A DNA stretch of 34,429 nucleotides from Porticoccaceae bacterium. Its GTDB lineage: Bacteria > Pseudomonadota > Gammaproteobacteria > Pseudomonadales > Porticoccaceae. Location: the NCBI GenBank assembly GCA_023228865.1, contig JALOAH010000051.1, forward strand, positions 1-34,429, written 5' to 3'. A program made the translations under genes and the position numbers. The notes below the pieces were generated by a model, which ran no database searches, was not told the DNA's origin, and saw nothing but the letters and a program-made list of their open reading frames with translations. This document shows, in pieces, positions 15,297 to 24,113 of the stretch. Position 1 is the first letter of the stretch, and each line of letters begins with the position of its first letter.

Positions 15297-15331
15297 TTTG
15301 ATAATCAAAATGGTATATTTTGATTATCAAA
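15297..15331 (+). promoter_or_regulatory. Bipartite operator-promoter inside the virB operon
   Basis: TTTGATAATCAAAA (15297-15310) and TTTTGATTATCAAA (15318-15331) are perfect 14-base inverted arms around a 7-base spacer TGGTATA. Each arm is itself a palindrome. TATATT with the TGG extension (15311-15319) forms an extended -10 within it. This is the best copy on the plasmid and should give separate control of virB7-virB11/virD4. A TTGTTT lies 17 bases upstream as a poor -35. Confidence 0.7.
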
Positions 15332-15361
15332 CACACCTATACCGATCAAGGAGAGTTCAAG

Positions 15362-15577
15362 GTGAAGCTGAAAGCCCTACCTATTGTTGCAATTACCCTT
15401 TCCCTTGGCGCCTGTGCCTCTGTACCGCCGCCACCTCACTGCGAGGACAACGGCCAGGGTATGCAGCCGATCAACCCGGAAATGATTACCCAGGAGCAAG
15501 CAACCGCGATACGTGCATCTGAAAAAGACACCAGTCAGGGGTACAACTTCGCCGGTCAAGGAGGCCAGGACAAATGA
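15362..15577 (+). CDS. virB7: VirB7-like lipoprotein
   Basis: A small outer-membrane lipoprotein that anchors VirB9 in the core complex. The 71 residues start with a lipoprotein signal (KLKALPIVAITLSLGAC, lipobox LGAC with Cys about 18), followed by a Pro-rich short mature part. The start is GTG at 15362, with AAGGAGA seven bases before it. The stop overlaps virB8 (ATGA). The position between virB6 and virB8 and the size support the call, although the sequence itself is not diagnostic. Confidence 0.75.
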   Translation: MKLKALPIVAITLSLGACASVPPPPHCEDNGQGMQPINPEMITQEQATAIRASEKDTSQGYNFAGQGGQDK

Positions 15578-16314
15578 CAGTCGAACAGGAAAAAAAACCA
15601 AGCCAAGCGGCTTTGGAAAAAAAGTATTTTGAGGAGGCCCGAGACTGGGACGCAGATAAGGAAGCTCGCACTAAGCGTTCGGAAAAACGCGCTTGGACGG
15701 TAGCGGGCGCCTTGCTGGTCGTTGCTGTGCTTGAAGGTATCGGCCTAGCCAGTCTGGCACCGCTCAAAACAGTGGAGCCGTTCGTCATTCGGGTGGACAA
15801 CAATACCGGCGTGGTCGATGTGGTTTCGACGCTGACCGACACGGCCGGGGAGGTAGACGAAAGCGCCCAAGAAGCACTGGATAAATACTGGCTGGGCCAA
15901 TATATCCGAAACCGCGAGGCATACCAGTGGGAAACACGCGAGTACAGCCGCAACCTGGTAGGACTGCTGTCCGGCGCTTCCGTCCAGCAAGCCTATGCGG
16001 CGTACACAGATCCTAAACAGAATCCTCAAGCTCCGGTTGCTGTGTATGGCCAAAACACCGAGGTAGAAACCCGCCTCAAGGCTATCAGCATCATCAACAG
16101 CGAAACTGTAGATGGGGAGCATCGCACTACAGCCCTGGTTCGTTACACCAAGCAGGTGAAGCGGGCAGGGGAGCGCAGCCCTTTGACTCATTGGGCCGCC
16201 ACTGTGACGTTTACCTACTTGAACACGCGCATGAGCGTAGACGACAGGCAGCTTAACCCGCTCGGCTTCCAAGTAATCAATTATCGCAACGATCAGGAAA
16301 GCATCGGAGGCTGA
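15574..16314 (+). CDS. virB8: VirB8-like inner-membrane assembly factor
   Basis: A bitopic protein that nucleates T4SS assembly. Its cytoplasmic head has KKYFEEARDWDADKE, then one membrane helix (AWTVAGALLVVAVLEGIGLA, about residues 40-60) and a periplasmic VirB8 domain with VEPFVIRVDNNTG and YIRNREAYQWETREYSRN. Near the end is FTYLNTRMSVDDRQLNPLGF, typical of this family. The 246-residue length is normal. It overlaps virB7 by four bases, and virB9 follows after one base. Confidence 0.9.
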   Translation: MTVEQEKKPSQAALEKKYFEEARDWDADKEARTKRSEKRAWTVAGALLVVAVLEGIGLASLAPLKTVEPFVIRVDNNTGVVDVVSTLTDTAGEVDESAQEALDKYWLGQYIRNREAYQWETREYSRNLVGLLSGASVQQAYAAYTDPKQNPQAPVAVYGQNTEVETRLKAISIINSETVDGEHRTTALVRYTKQVKRAGERSPLTHWAATVTFTYLNTRMSVDDRQLNPLGFQVINYRNDQESIGG

Positions 16315-16315
16315 C

Positions 16316-17149
16316 ATGGTACGCATGAAAACACTTTCCAATATCGCGTTGGCTGCTTGCCTTGGAGTCGGCGGCAACGCCTACGCTTTGGAAATTCCGC
16401 ACGGTGGGCCACTGGATAAGCGCGTTCGATTCATCGACTACAAGGCCGCCGAAGTCGTCCAGTTGGTCGGCCACTATGGCTTTTCTACCCATATTCAATT
16501 CAGCCCGTCCGAAGCGGTCCAGCAGATCGCAATGGGCGATAAAGAAGCCTGGGAAGTTGCTCCAGTCGAAAACCACATATTCATCAAGCCCAAGGGCGAG
16601 AAAGCCGAAACGAATATGACGGTTATCACGTCGCGTCGCGTCTACAACTTTGAGCTACAGGCTCACTGGTCGCAGAACGGGGCACACCCTCACCCCAACG
16701 ATATGCTGTTCCAGGTAAATTTCCGTTACCCCGAGGAGATTGCAGCCCGAGCCAAAGCTGAGGCGGAAGCGCGGGAAATGCAGGCACGGCTAAACCAGTC
16801 GGATAATCCAGTGCCTGCAAACTGGAATTACTGGTCGAAGGGATCGGGTGAAGTTACACCGAGCAAAGCCTTTGATGATGGCCGGTTTACGTTCCTCACG
16901 TTTACCAACAACAGCGAAATGCCCGCCATTTATGTAGTGAACCCGGACGGTTCCGAAAGCCTGGTTAACACCCATATTGACCCGGAAAACCCGGACACGG
17001 TTGTGGTTCACAAAGTGGCGGCACAGCTTGTTATGCGCAAAGGCAATTCTGTGGCCTGTATTTTCAATAAGTCGTATGACCCGGAAGGCGTGACGAACAA
17101 ACGCCGTACCACCATACCCGGCGTCGAGCGAGTGATTAAAGGGAGTTAA
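16316..17149 (+). CDS. virB9: VirB9-like outer-membrane core protein
   Basis: Forms the outer part of the T4SS core with VirB7 and VirB10. It has a signal peptide (MKTLSNIALAACLGVGGNAYA, cut before LEIPHG). DKRVRFIDYKAAEVVQLVGH and the MTVITSRRVYNFELQA motif follow, then a C-terminal β-rich domain with DDGRFTFLTF and AIYVVNPDGSE, all typical of VirB9/TrbG. GGAGG lies five bases before the ATG at 16316; a second ATG three codons on is possible. Confidence 0.9.
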   Translation: MVRMKTLSNIALAACLGVGGNAYALEIPHGGPLDKRVRFIDYKAAEVVQLVGHYGFSTHIQFSPSEAVQQIAMGDKEAWEVAPVENHIFIKPKGEKAETNMTVITSRRVYNFELQAHWSQNGAHPHPNDMLFQVNFRYPEEIAARAKAEAEAREMQARLNQSDNPVPANWNYWSKGSGEVTPSKAFDDGRFTFLTFTNNSEMPAIYVVNPDGSESLVNTHIDPENPDTVVVHKVAAQLVMRKGNSVACIFNKSYDPEGVTNKRRTTIPGVERVIKGS

Positions 17150-17151
17150 TG

Positions 17152-18339
17152 ATGGCTGAGAATAGAGACGACTTGAACCACGAAGAAATCGACCGTGGTA
17201 TGCCCTCGATCAACCAGCGCGGCCCTGGCAAGGGCGGGATCGGGCAGAAAATCATCGTTGGCATAGGGGCTATATTTGTTGTCCTGGCCTTGGTAGCCGT
17301 CAATGGCGGTTTTAGCTCTGATGAAGACCAGGCAAGGGCCTCCACCTCTAACGATGAGATCGGCAACCGTCTGGGGCCAGCACCGGCACTTCCTGCGCCT
17401 CCTGCTCCACCGGAAGCGCCGAAAAAGACTGAACAGCCGGAAGTTATCCGCACTTCTCAGATCGCGCCGCCTCCGGCTCCTCGACACCCAACCACGAACC
17501 AGCGTGAAAAGGACGCACCTCCGACACCGGAAGAACGCAAGGCGGGCTCCCCGTTACTGGCCTTCGGTAGCGTCTCCAGGTCTGGCAATGACCGCCAGAC
17601 AATGACCGCCGAGGAAAGAGCCCAGCAAATGGCCATGGAACAATCCAGGGGCGCGGGCGGTTCTATGATGGGTGGCGGGGAAGCTGAACGGGCAGACGGC
17701 TTAGGCGCTCGGCTAGAACCGACTCAGGTAGATGGTGCGCGGGCAAGCCTCATTGCTGACCGCAATATGTTTATCACGAAAGGCACATTCCTGGACTGTG
17801 CCTTAGAGACTGCTATCAGCTCTGACGTGCCAGGCATGACCAGTTGCCGAATCACACGGGACATTTACAGCACAAGCGGCAAGGTACTGTTGTTGGAGCG
17901 TGGTTCTCGAATCGTTGGCCAGTATCAAAGCGGTGTGCAACGTGGACAAGCGCGGATCTTCGTCCTTTGGAACCGAGTCGAAACCCCCACTGGCGTAGTG
18001 GTCAACCTGGATTCTCCGGGCACCGATGCCCTGGGCCGATCTGGACATTCTGGCTACATCGATACCCACTTTTGGGAGCGTTTCGGCGGGGCCATCATGC
18101 TTAGCCTGATCGATGACGTGGGCACCTGGGTAGCCAACCAGTCCGCCCCGGATGACGGCGGCAACAACCAGATCCAGTTTGGCAGCACCACCCAATCGGC
18201 CCAAAACTCTGCCGGTATCGCGCTGGAAAATTCGATCAACATTCCGCCGACACTGGTCAAACACCAGGGCGAGCATATCAACGTGTTTGTGGCCCGCGAC
18301 CTAGATTTCAGGGGGGTGTATGACCTCAAAGCCGACTAA
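17152..18339 (+). CDS. virB10: VirB10-like energy-sensing core protein
   Basis: Spans from inner to outer membrane and gates the channel. It has a cytoplasmic head, one membrane helix (IIVGIGAIFVVLALVAVNGG, about residues 30-50) and a long Pro-rich periplasmic stretch (PAPPAPPEAPKKTEQ and APPPAPRHP). The C-terminal TrbI domain has FITKGTFLDCALETAI, SRIVGQYQSG and NVFVARDLDFRGVY. An ATG at 17149 is also in frame, but GGGAG lies six bases before the second ATG (17152). It overlaps virB9's stop and virB11's start. Confidence 0.9.
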   Translation: MAENRDDLNHEEIDRGMPSINQRGPGKGGIGQKIIVGIGAIFVVLALVAVNGGFSSDEDQARASTSNDEIGNRLGPAPALPAPPAPPEAPKKTEQPEVIRTSQIAPPPAPRHPTTNQREKDAPPTPEERKAGSPLLAFGSVSRSGNDRQTMTAEERAQQMAMEQSRGAGGSMMGGGEAERADGLGARLEPTQVDGARASLIADRNMFITKGTFLDCALETAISSDVPGMTSCRITRDIYSTSGKVLLLERGSRIVGQYQSGVQRGQARIFVLWNRVETPTGVVVNLDSPGTDALGRSGHSGYIDTHFWERFGGAIMLSLIDDVGTWVANQSAPDDGGNNQIQFGSTTQSAQNSAGIALENSINIPPTLVKHQGEHINVFVARDLDFRGVYDLKAD

Positions 18340-19351
18340 TCAGCGGGCGGTGTCACTGCTGGAGTACCTTCGGGTACTCCGGCCGTTCCTTGACGATCCC
18401 GAGAACACCGAAATAGTGGTTAACCGACCTGGCGAAGTGATCACAGAGAGTCGGAAGGGCTGGACTTACTATGAAGCACCAGAACTGGACCTGGCGTGTT
18501 GTGAGCGCCTGGCGAAGCTGACCGCGACATACTCCGGCCAAAGCTTGGATGAACGGAAACCGCTTCTTTCTGCAACGCTGCCCGATGGGGAGCGTATCCA
18601 GATAGCGGTCCCTCCGGCGACTCTGACCGGCCGCATCAGCTTCACGATCCGAAAGCCGTCAACCATCGACTTTACGCTATCGGATTACCATGAACAGGGT
18701 TTCTTCGATGAGTGCGAAGACTTCACAAATGAATTGACCAACGAGGAAAAAACCCTCTTGGAGTTGAAACAAGCTCGGAAGTACAAAGAGTTCCTGGAGC
18801 TGGCTGTGGCCAGTCGAAAGAACATCATTGTTTCGGGCTCCACCGGCTCCGGTAAAACGACATTTTTCCGGTCGCTCTTGAAGATGGTCCCGGACGATGA
18901 ACGGTTGCTGAGTATCGAAAACGTGGACGAGCTGGGCCTTTACAAGACCCATCGCAACACGACAAGCCTGTTTTATTCAGCGGGCGGCCAGGGCGTTTCC
19001 TCCATCACTCAACAACAGCTTTTGGAAAGCAGCCTGCGCATGAAGCCAGACCGTATTTTCGTGGCTGAGTTGATCAGGGGTGACGAAGCCTTTTACTACC
19101 TGCGAAACGTCAACAGCGGCCATCCTGGAAGCATTACGACCATGCACGCTAACAGTGCCAGGTTGGCAATTGAACAGCTTGTGCTGTTTCTCAAGGAATC
19201 GAGCAGCGGCGCGACAATGACCCGCGAAGACATTAAGCAACTGTTGTTTATGTGCGTGGACATTATCGTGCAAATCAAAAACGTGCGGGGTAAGCGCGTG
19301 GTAACGGAGATTTACTATGACCCTGAATTTAAGCGACGCCAAATGGCTTAA
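18320..19351 (+). CDS. virB11: VirB11-like hexameric ATPase
   Basis: A cytoplasmic traffic ATPase of the T4SS. The N-terminal domain is followed by the ATPase fold: Walker A GSTGSGKT (about 173-180), an Asp box (LSIENVDELGL), Walker B-like RIFVAELIRGDEAFYYL and the His box GHPGSITTMHA. The length of 343 residues is standard. GGGGGG just upstream acts as ribosome site. It overlaps virB10 by 20 bases and virD4 by 35, which keeps its translation tied to both. Confidence 0.95.
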   Translation: MTSKPTNQRAVSLLEYLRVLRPFLDDPENTEIVVNRPGEVITESRKGWTYYEAPELDLACCERLAKLTATYSGQSLDERKPLLSATLPDGERIQIAVPPATLTGRISFTIRKPSTIDFTLSDYHEQGFFDECEDFTNELTNEEKTLLELKQARKYKEFLELAVASRKNIIVSGSTGSGKTTFFRSLLKMVPDDERLLSIENVDELGLYKTHRNTTSLFYSAGGQGVSSITQQQLLESSLRMKPDRIFVAELIRGDEAFYYLRNVNSGHPGSITTMHANSARLAIEQLVLFLKESSSGATMTREDIKQLLFMCVDIIVQIKNVRGKRVVTEIYYDPEFKRRQMA

Positions 19352-21230
19352 AGTTTCCCTCCTGCTTGCCGCGCTCGTTGCCGCCATTGTCGGCTGGGCC
19401 TGGCTAAGTGGTTATTTTTACCTGGAGCTTGCGGGCCTCGATGGCGGCAGCTCCACCCCTATGACGCTCTACCAATACTGGTACTACTACGGCGAAGACA
19501 AAGCGACCAGATCTTGGTTGATGATCGCGGCCGCTGGTTCCCTAGCTATTTTCTGCCTACCGATCCTCGCTATTTTCGCACCGGCCAAACGTAAGCTGTT
19601 CGGGGATGCGAAATGGGCCACGTCGAAAGACATAGCTGAAGCGGGACTGTACGCCGATGACGGGATTATCGTCGGCCAGAAAACATCCTTCATGGGTCTG
19701 TTTAAGCGTTACCTGGTGTTCGGCGGCGCCCAGCATGTCCTTATGTCAGCCCCGACCCGAAGCGGGAAGGGCGTCAGTGTGGTTATTCCTAACCTTCTGA
19801 CCTGGCAAGGCTCGGTTGTTGTCCTGGACATTAAACAAGAAAACTGGGACATAACTTCGGGCTTTCGCTCGAAGCATGGCCAAGAATGTTTCCTCTTGAA
19901 CCTGGCCCCCCGAGACTATCGGACGCACCGTTGGAACCCGCTCCACTACATCAGCGACGACCCGGCATTCCGTATCAATGATATTCAGAAGATCGGCCAG
20001 ATGCTGTTCCCAAAAATCGAGAATGAGGCTCCTATCTGGCAGAGTTCGGCCCGTTCGCTCTGGCTTGGCCTGGTCCTGTATCTCACCGAAACCGAAGAAC
20101 TGCCGGTGACTATGGGCGAGGCCCTGCGTCAGCTCACCATGGGCGACGAACGCCTGGCCGAGATCCTGGAAGCAAGGCAGGAAAGTGACAAACCGCTGTC
20201 TGGCGAATGTTACCTGGCGTTGAAAGAGTACCTGGACACTCCAGACAAGACGCGGGGATCTGTTCGCAAGGGCTTCACGGCCTCTTTGGAGTTGTTCTAT
20301 AACCCGGTTATCGACGCTGCGACGGCTGGCAACGACTTCGATTTGCGCGACATTCGCAAAAAACGCATGTCGGTTTATGTTGGTATCACCCCGGACGATC
20401 TGGAGCGCCTGGCCCCGCTGATCAACTTGTTTTTCCAGCAAGTTATTGATTTGAACACCAGGGAATTGCCGGAACAAAACCCCGAACTGAAATACCAGGT
20501 GTTGATGCTACCGGACGAATTCACCGCCATGGGTAAGGTTGGAATCCTGTCCAAAGGTATCAGCTACATTGCCGGTTACGGTCTGCGGATGCTCCCCATC
20601 ATCCAGTCACCCGCGCAGCTCCGCGAAGTGTACGGCGCGGATGCTGCCGAAACCTTCGTGGAGAACCATGCTTTACAGGTCATCTTTGCGCCTAAAAGCA
20701 TCAAGGTTGCGAAGGAAATTTCCGAGACGCTGGGCACTACTACGGTCAAGAACAAGTCCAGATCTCGACAGCTCACCGGCAAGTCCAGCCGGTCGGAGAA
20801 CGCCAGCGATCACGGCCGTGCGTTGCTACTTCCCCAGGAGGTCAAGCAGATAGGCAAAAACGCGGAGATCCTGATTCTGGAGAACTGCCCTCCGATCCGG
20901 TGCGAAAAAATCACCTGGTACAAGGACAAGCTATTCAGCGAGCGCGGTAACGGCCGCGATGGCGTGAAGTGGCCCAGTCCGGCAGTGCCCCTGGTAGACC
21001 CTGACAGCCGCCAGATGGGCGAAATGGACTTTAGACCAAACAGCTTAGGCGAAGCCGCCCGAACAGTCGTTGAACGACCAGTAACAGCGGCAGATATTGA
21101 GAAGATCGATGAACTGGACCTGGATAACTTCAGTTGCGATTTTTCCAAGATCGATGTTCCCAAGGGTGATATTGACGACGACGCAATGGACGCCCTGGTT
21201 AACGACTTTTTCAATGTGATGGCGGCGTAA
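19317..21230 (+). CDS. virD4: VirD4/TraG-like coupling protein
   Basis: Brings the relaxase-DNA complex and protein substrates to the channel. Two N-terminal membrane helices (VSLLLAALVAAIVGWAWLSG and LMIAAAGSLAIFCLPILAIF) precede the nucleotide-binding domain. Walker A-like APTRSGKG is at about 145-152, with Walker B-like VLMLPDEFTAMG and QSPAQLREVYG following. The tail is acidic (DELDLDNFSCDFSKIDVPKG). GGAGA lies six bases before the ATG. If the D-x-E-R tails found on this plasmid are export signals, this protein would be their receptor. Confidence 0.95.
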   Translation: MTLNLSDAKWLKVSLLLAALVAAIVGWAWLSGYFYLELAGLDGGSSTPMTLYQYWYYYGEDKATRSWLMIAAAGSLAIFCLPILAIFAPAKRKLFGDAKWATSKDIAEAGLYADDGIIVGQKTSFMGLFKRYLVFGGAQHVLMSAPTRSGKGVSVVIPNLLTWQGSVVVLDIKQENWDITSGFRSKHGQECFLLNLAPRDYRTHRWNPLHYISDDPAFRINDIQKIGQMLFPKIENEAPIWQSSARSLWLGLVLYLTETEELPVTMGEALRQLTMGDERLAEILEARQESDKPLSGECYLALKEYLDTPDKTRGSVRKGFTASLELFYNPVIDAATAGNDFDLRDIRKKRMSVYVGITPDDLERLAPLINLFFQQVIDLNTRELPEQNPELKYQVLMLPDEFTAMGKVGILSKGISYIAGYGLRMLPIIQSPAQLREVYGADAAETFVENHALQVIFAPKSIKVAKEISETLGTTTVKNKSRSRQLTGKSSRSENASDHGRALLLPQEVKQIGKNAEILILENCPPIRCEKITWYKDKLFSERGNGRDGVKWPSPAVPLVDPDSRQMGEMDFRPNSLGEAARTVVERPVTAADIEKIDELDLDNFSCDFSKIDVPKGDIDDDAMDALVNDFFNVMAA

Positions 21231-21242
21231 GGAGGCGGAACC

Positions 21243-23966
21243 ATGGCACAGGAACAGATCACGGATAAAAACACTTACCTGGTTATTCCGTTCGATGACA
21301 AAGACGACGCGGTTAAGGCGGCCGGTAAGCTGCCTGACGGCTCAAACGCTATTACCTTCGACGGTGATAACAAACTGTGGTACGCCAAACCTGGTGCCGA
21401 TCTCTCCAAGGTTGCCCAGTGGCTACCGGACCAGACCAAAGCCAATTCCACGACCGCCGAGAACGATCCGCAAATTGAGTTCGCCCGCACCCTTGAAGGT
21501 GCCGGTTTCATTATTGACGGTGTACCCGAAATGGACGGCCGCCGCCATCGAGTGAAGACCCAAGACGACAAGAGCGGTCAGAAAACCGGCGTGTATGTTG
21601 GATACCTGGATGGTATCCCGGCTGGATGGTATCAGGATCATCGTGCGCACTCCGAGCCGGTGAAGTGGAAAGCGACCGGCCAGAAGCTGGACCAGGAAGC
21701 ACAAGCGCACCTCCGCGCCTTGGCACTCCAGCGCAAGATGGAACGCCAGGCAGAACAGGAACGCTCCTACGACCACAACGCCCGCCGCGTTGCACAAGCC
21801 TATGACCTCATGCCAGACGCCGCCGACAACCAAGGCTATCTGGAGAGAAAGGGGGTTAAAGCCTTCCCTGGTGCCAAAATGGATAAACGCGGCCGCTTGG
21901 TGCTGCCGCTCCGTAACGAGAATGACGAAATTCGGACCCTCCAGCGGATCGATGAAACCGGCTTTAAGTCGCTCAAGAAAAACGGGCAGAAGTCGGGCAA
22001 TTACTTCGTAGTTGGCGACCGTGACATACAAAACGGCGAACCTGTTTTGTATGCCGAAGGTTACTCAACATCAGCAAGCATAGCCGAAGCAACCGGCCGT
22101 CCTGTTGTAATGACAGTGGACGCCGGAAACCTGCCGCGAGTCGCGGAAAAGCTGAAAGAAAAGTACCCGGACAGCCCCCATTTCATCCTGGGGGATGACG
22201 ACCGGGACAAGATAATCAACGGCGTTGAAGTGAACAAAGGCCGGGAAAAAGCCGAGGAAGCGGCAACGCTGACCAACGGCGTTTTTCGGGTGCCTGAGTT
22301 CAACGACCAGGAACGACAAGCCGGACTGACCGACTTCAACGACCTGCATCAATCACGCGGGCTTGAGGCCGTCCGGGAACAAGTAGAACAGATTGTGGCG
22401 CAGTCCGAAAAGGTGGAACAGATGAGTGAAGGGAAAAACGAAAACGACCGCGAGCCGGTGATTACCGAGAATTTCGAGCAGTATGTAAACCAGGGACTCG
22501 GGCAGCAGCAGGAACGACCGATGGAAACCAAAACCATCGAGGAGCCAGTGAAAGCCGCCGAAGAAGCCCAGCACGTCGAAGCTGTTGCCGACCAGGAGCA
22601 GGAGCGCCCGACTACAGAGCAAGCCGAGCAGATCCAGGATCGTGCCGACCACCAGGCGGAAGCGAACGCCGAAACTGAAGTGGAAAACACGATTGAACCG
22701 CATATCGAGCAGAAGCAGGAAACAACAGCAGACGTTGACGCCCGAGCTTGGCTTACTAGCAGCCGCCGCCAGTCAGTGACCGAGATCCTCGGAACGAAGG
22801 ATGACCAGGAGGAATCCCTGGAAGCTGCCCGCCGCGAACAGTTCGAGCAACTGAATAACCAGACACCGGCAGGTCAGACTGGACAGCAGGCCGACCCATT
22901 TGCAGAACAGACCACCTTCAAGCCGGTTGTACCGGATCGTGTGGCCAAAAACTATGTTGAGATCGACGGCAAATATTACTTTGGCAACCGCCCCGACTCG
23001 CTGGCATTCGTGGACAAGGGCGCTCGCCTCCAAACAAAACTGAGCAATGCCCAAGTGGCCGGTTCCATGGTTGATATTGCAGAAGCCAGGGGCTGGACCG
23101 AGATCCAGGTAAAAGGGACCGCCGATTTTCGCCGGGACGCCTGGTTGGAAGCATCAGCACGAGGCTTGGCCGTCCAGGGGTACAAGCCGAAGGAAGAAGA
23201 CTTGGCCCGCCTCAAGAAACTGACCGAGGAACGGCAGTCTAACGAGATCGAAGCCCGCGAACAGGCAGACCAGCCGCGAAGCAATCAGGGACAGCCTAGC
23301 CGCCCGCGTCAGCAGGCCGAAGCACCTACCCCAAGGCAAGCGGCCAGTCAGGGCGAGAAACCCCAGCAGGGAGCCGCACAGGCCGAGGAAACAAGCCAGG
23401 CTACCGAGAAGGTCAACCGTTTGGCCGGGACCGTGGTAGAGCATGGTAAAGCGCCCTATGAACATAACCCAGAGAACCGGGAAAGCTATTACGTCACGTT
23501 GGAGAACTCAGACGGCGAGAAAAGCACCACCTGGGGCGTGGATCTCGAACGTGCGATGACCGAGCGCGAAGTGAAGGAAGGCGATAAGGTCGAACTGGAG
23601 AACTTGGGCCGTCAGCCGGTGACTGTCAACCGACCAGTGAAGGACGACAAAGGCAACGTAGTAGGCACCGAGCCGGTCAATTCTTACCGCAATCAATGGG
23701 ACGTGAAAGCCGAAGCCATCCAAGACAGGGAGCGCGATGCTAAGGAACTGGTGCGGGAGCATCCCGACCTGATTAACGAGGTGGCCGCTATTAAAGTGGC
23801 CGAGAAATTCAGCCAGCAACAATTCAGTAATGCAGCCGACCGCGACCGTTTTATGGACAAGGTACGCACCCAACTTGCGAGCAACGTATCCCGTGGCGAA
23901 CAGGCCCCGGAAGTGAAGCTGCGCGAAGAAAAATTGATCGAGAAGGAGAAAGATAATGAGCGATAA
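21243..23966 (+). CDS. traC: TraC-like Toprim primase with LPD7 domain and shared C-terminal module
   Basis: Likely primes DNA synthesis on transferred strands. A DUF5710-like head (TYLVIPFDDKDDAVKAAGKL...LWYAKPG) is followed by YLERKGVKAFPGAKMDKRGR and a Toprim core with YAEGYSTSASIAEATG (about 270-285) and ILGDDDRD (about 315-322). After a Glu/Gln-rich linker comes an LPD7-like domain (about 565-660, NYVEIDGKYYFGNRPDS, RGWTEIQVKG) and a small β domain (GTVVEHGKAPYEHNP). The last 60 residues (IKVAEKF...DRDRFMDKVRTQL...KDNER) match those of ArdC and the phosphoribosyltransferase. TraC of RP4 is known to move into recipients. GGAGG lies seven bases before the ATG. Confidence 0.85.
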   Translation: MAQEQITDKNTYLVIPFDDKDDAVKAAGKLPDGSNAITFDGDNKLWYAKPGADLSKVAQWLPDQTKANSTTAENDPQIEFARTLEGAGFIIDGVPEMDGRRHRVKTQDDKSGQKTGVYVGYLDGIPAGWYQDHRAHSEPVKWKATGQKLDQEAQAHLRALALQRKMERQAEQERSYDHNARRVAQAYDLMPDAADNQGYLERKGVKAFPGAKMDKRGRLVLPLRNENDEIRTLQRIDETGFKSLKKNGQKSGNYFVVGDRDIQNGEPVLYAEGYSTSASIAEATGRPVVMTVDAGNLPRVAEKLKEKYPDSPHFILGDDDRDKIINGVEVNKGREKAEEAATLTNGVFRVPEFNDQERQAGLTDFNDLHQSRGLEAVREQVEQIVAQSEKVEQMSEGKNENDREPVITENFEQYVNQGLGQQQERPMETKTIEEPVKAAEEAQHVEAVADQEQERPTTEQAEQIQDRADHQAEANAETEVENTIEPHIEQKQETTADVDARAWLTSSRRQSVTEILGTKDDQEESLEAARREQFEQLNNQTPAGQTGQQADPFAEQTTFKPVVPDRVAKNYVEIDGKYYFGNRPDSLAFVDKGARLQTKLSNAQVAGSMVDIAEARGWTEIQVKGTADFRRDAWLEASARGLAVQGYKPKEEDLARLKKLTEERQSNEIEAREQADQPRSNQGQPSRPRQQAEAPTPRQAASQGEKPQQGAAQAEETSQATEKVNRLAGTVVEHGKAPYEHNPENRESYYVTLENSDGEKSTTWGVDLERAMTEREVKEGDKVELENLGRQPVTVNRPVKDDKGNVVGTEPVNSYRNQWDVKAEAIQDRERDAKELVREHPDLINEVAAIKVAEKFSQQQFSNAADRDRFMDKVRTQLASNVSRGEQAPEVKLREEKLIEKEKDNER

Positions 23967-24111
23967 GGTAAGCAACGACATCCTGGACCTGAATAACCCC
24001 GGCGTAATGGTCGAGGTCAGCAAAGAGGAGGCCGCCGAACTGGGGGCCTTTGAAGAAACCGCCATGAGCGAGGAAGACGCCCTGGAAGCGACCGAGGAAC
24101 AGGAGGACTAA
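23956..24111 (+). CDS. 51-residue acidic protein between traC and ardC
   Basis: The ATG lies inside the last codons of traC (shared ATGA-type overlap) behind GAAGGAGA. The frame ends two bases before ardC's ATG, and its last codons contain ardC's ribosome site AGGAGG. The product (starting SDKVSNDILDLNNPGVMVEV) is very acidic, with an E/D-rich tail and no known motif. The tight packing on both sides argues that it is real. It could be a chaperone-like partner or a DNA mimic for its neighbours, which is guesswork. Confidence 0.65.
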   Translation: MSDKVSNDILDLNNPGVMVEVSKEEAAELGAFEETAMSEEDALEATEEQED

Positions 24112-24113
24112 CC

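Noticed and set aside
22349..22703. Minus-strand Ser/Cys-rich ORFs opposite traC
   Set aside because: They are shadows of the Glu/Gln-rich linker of the TraC-like protein.
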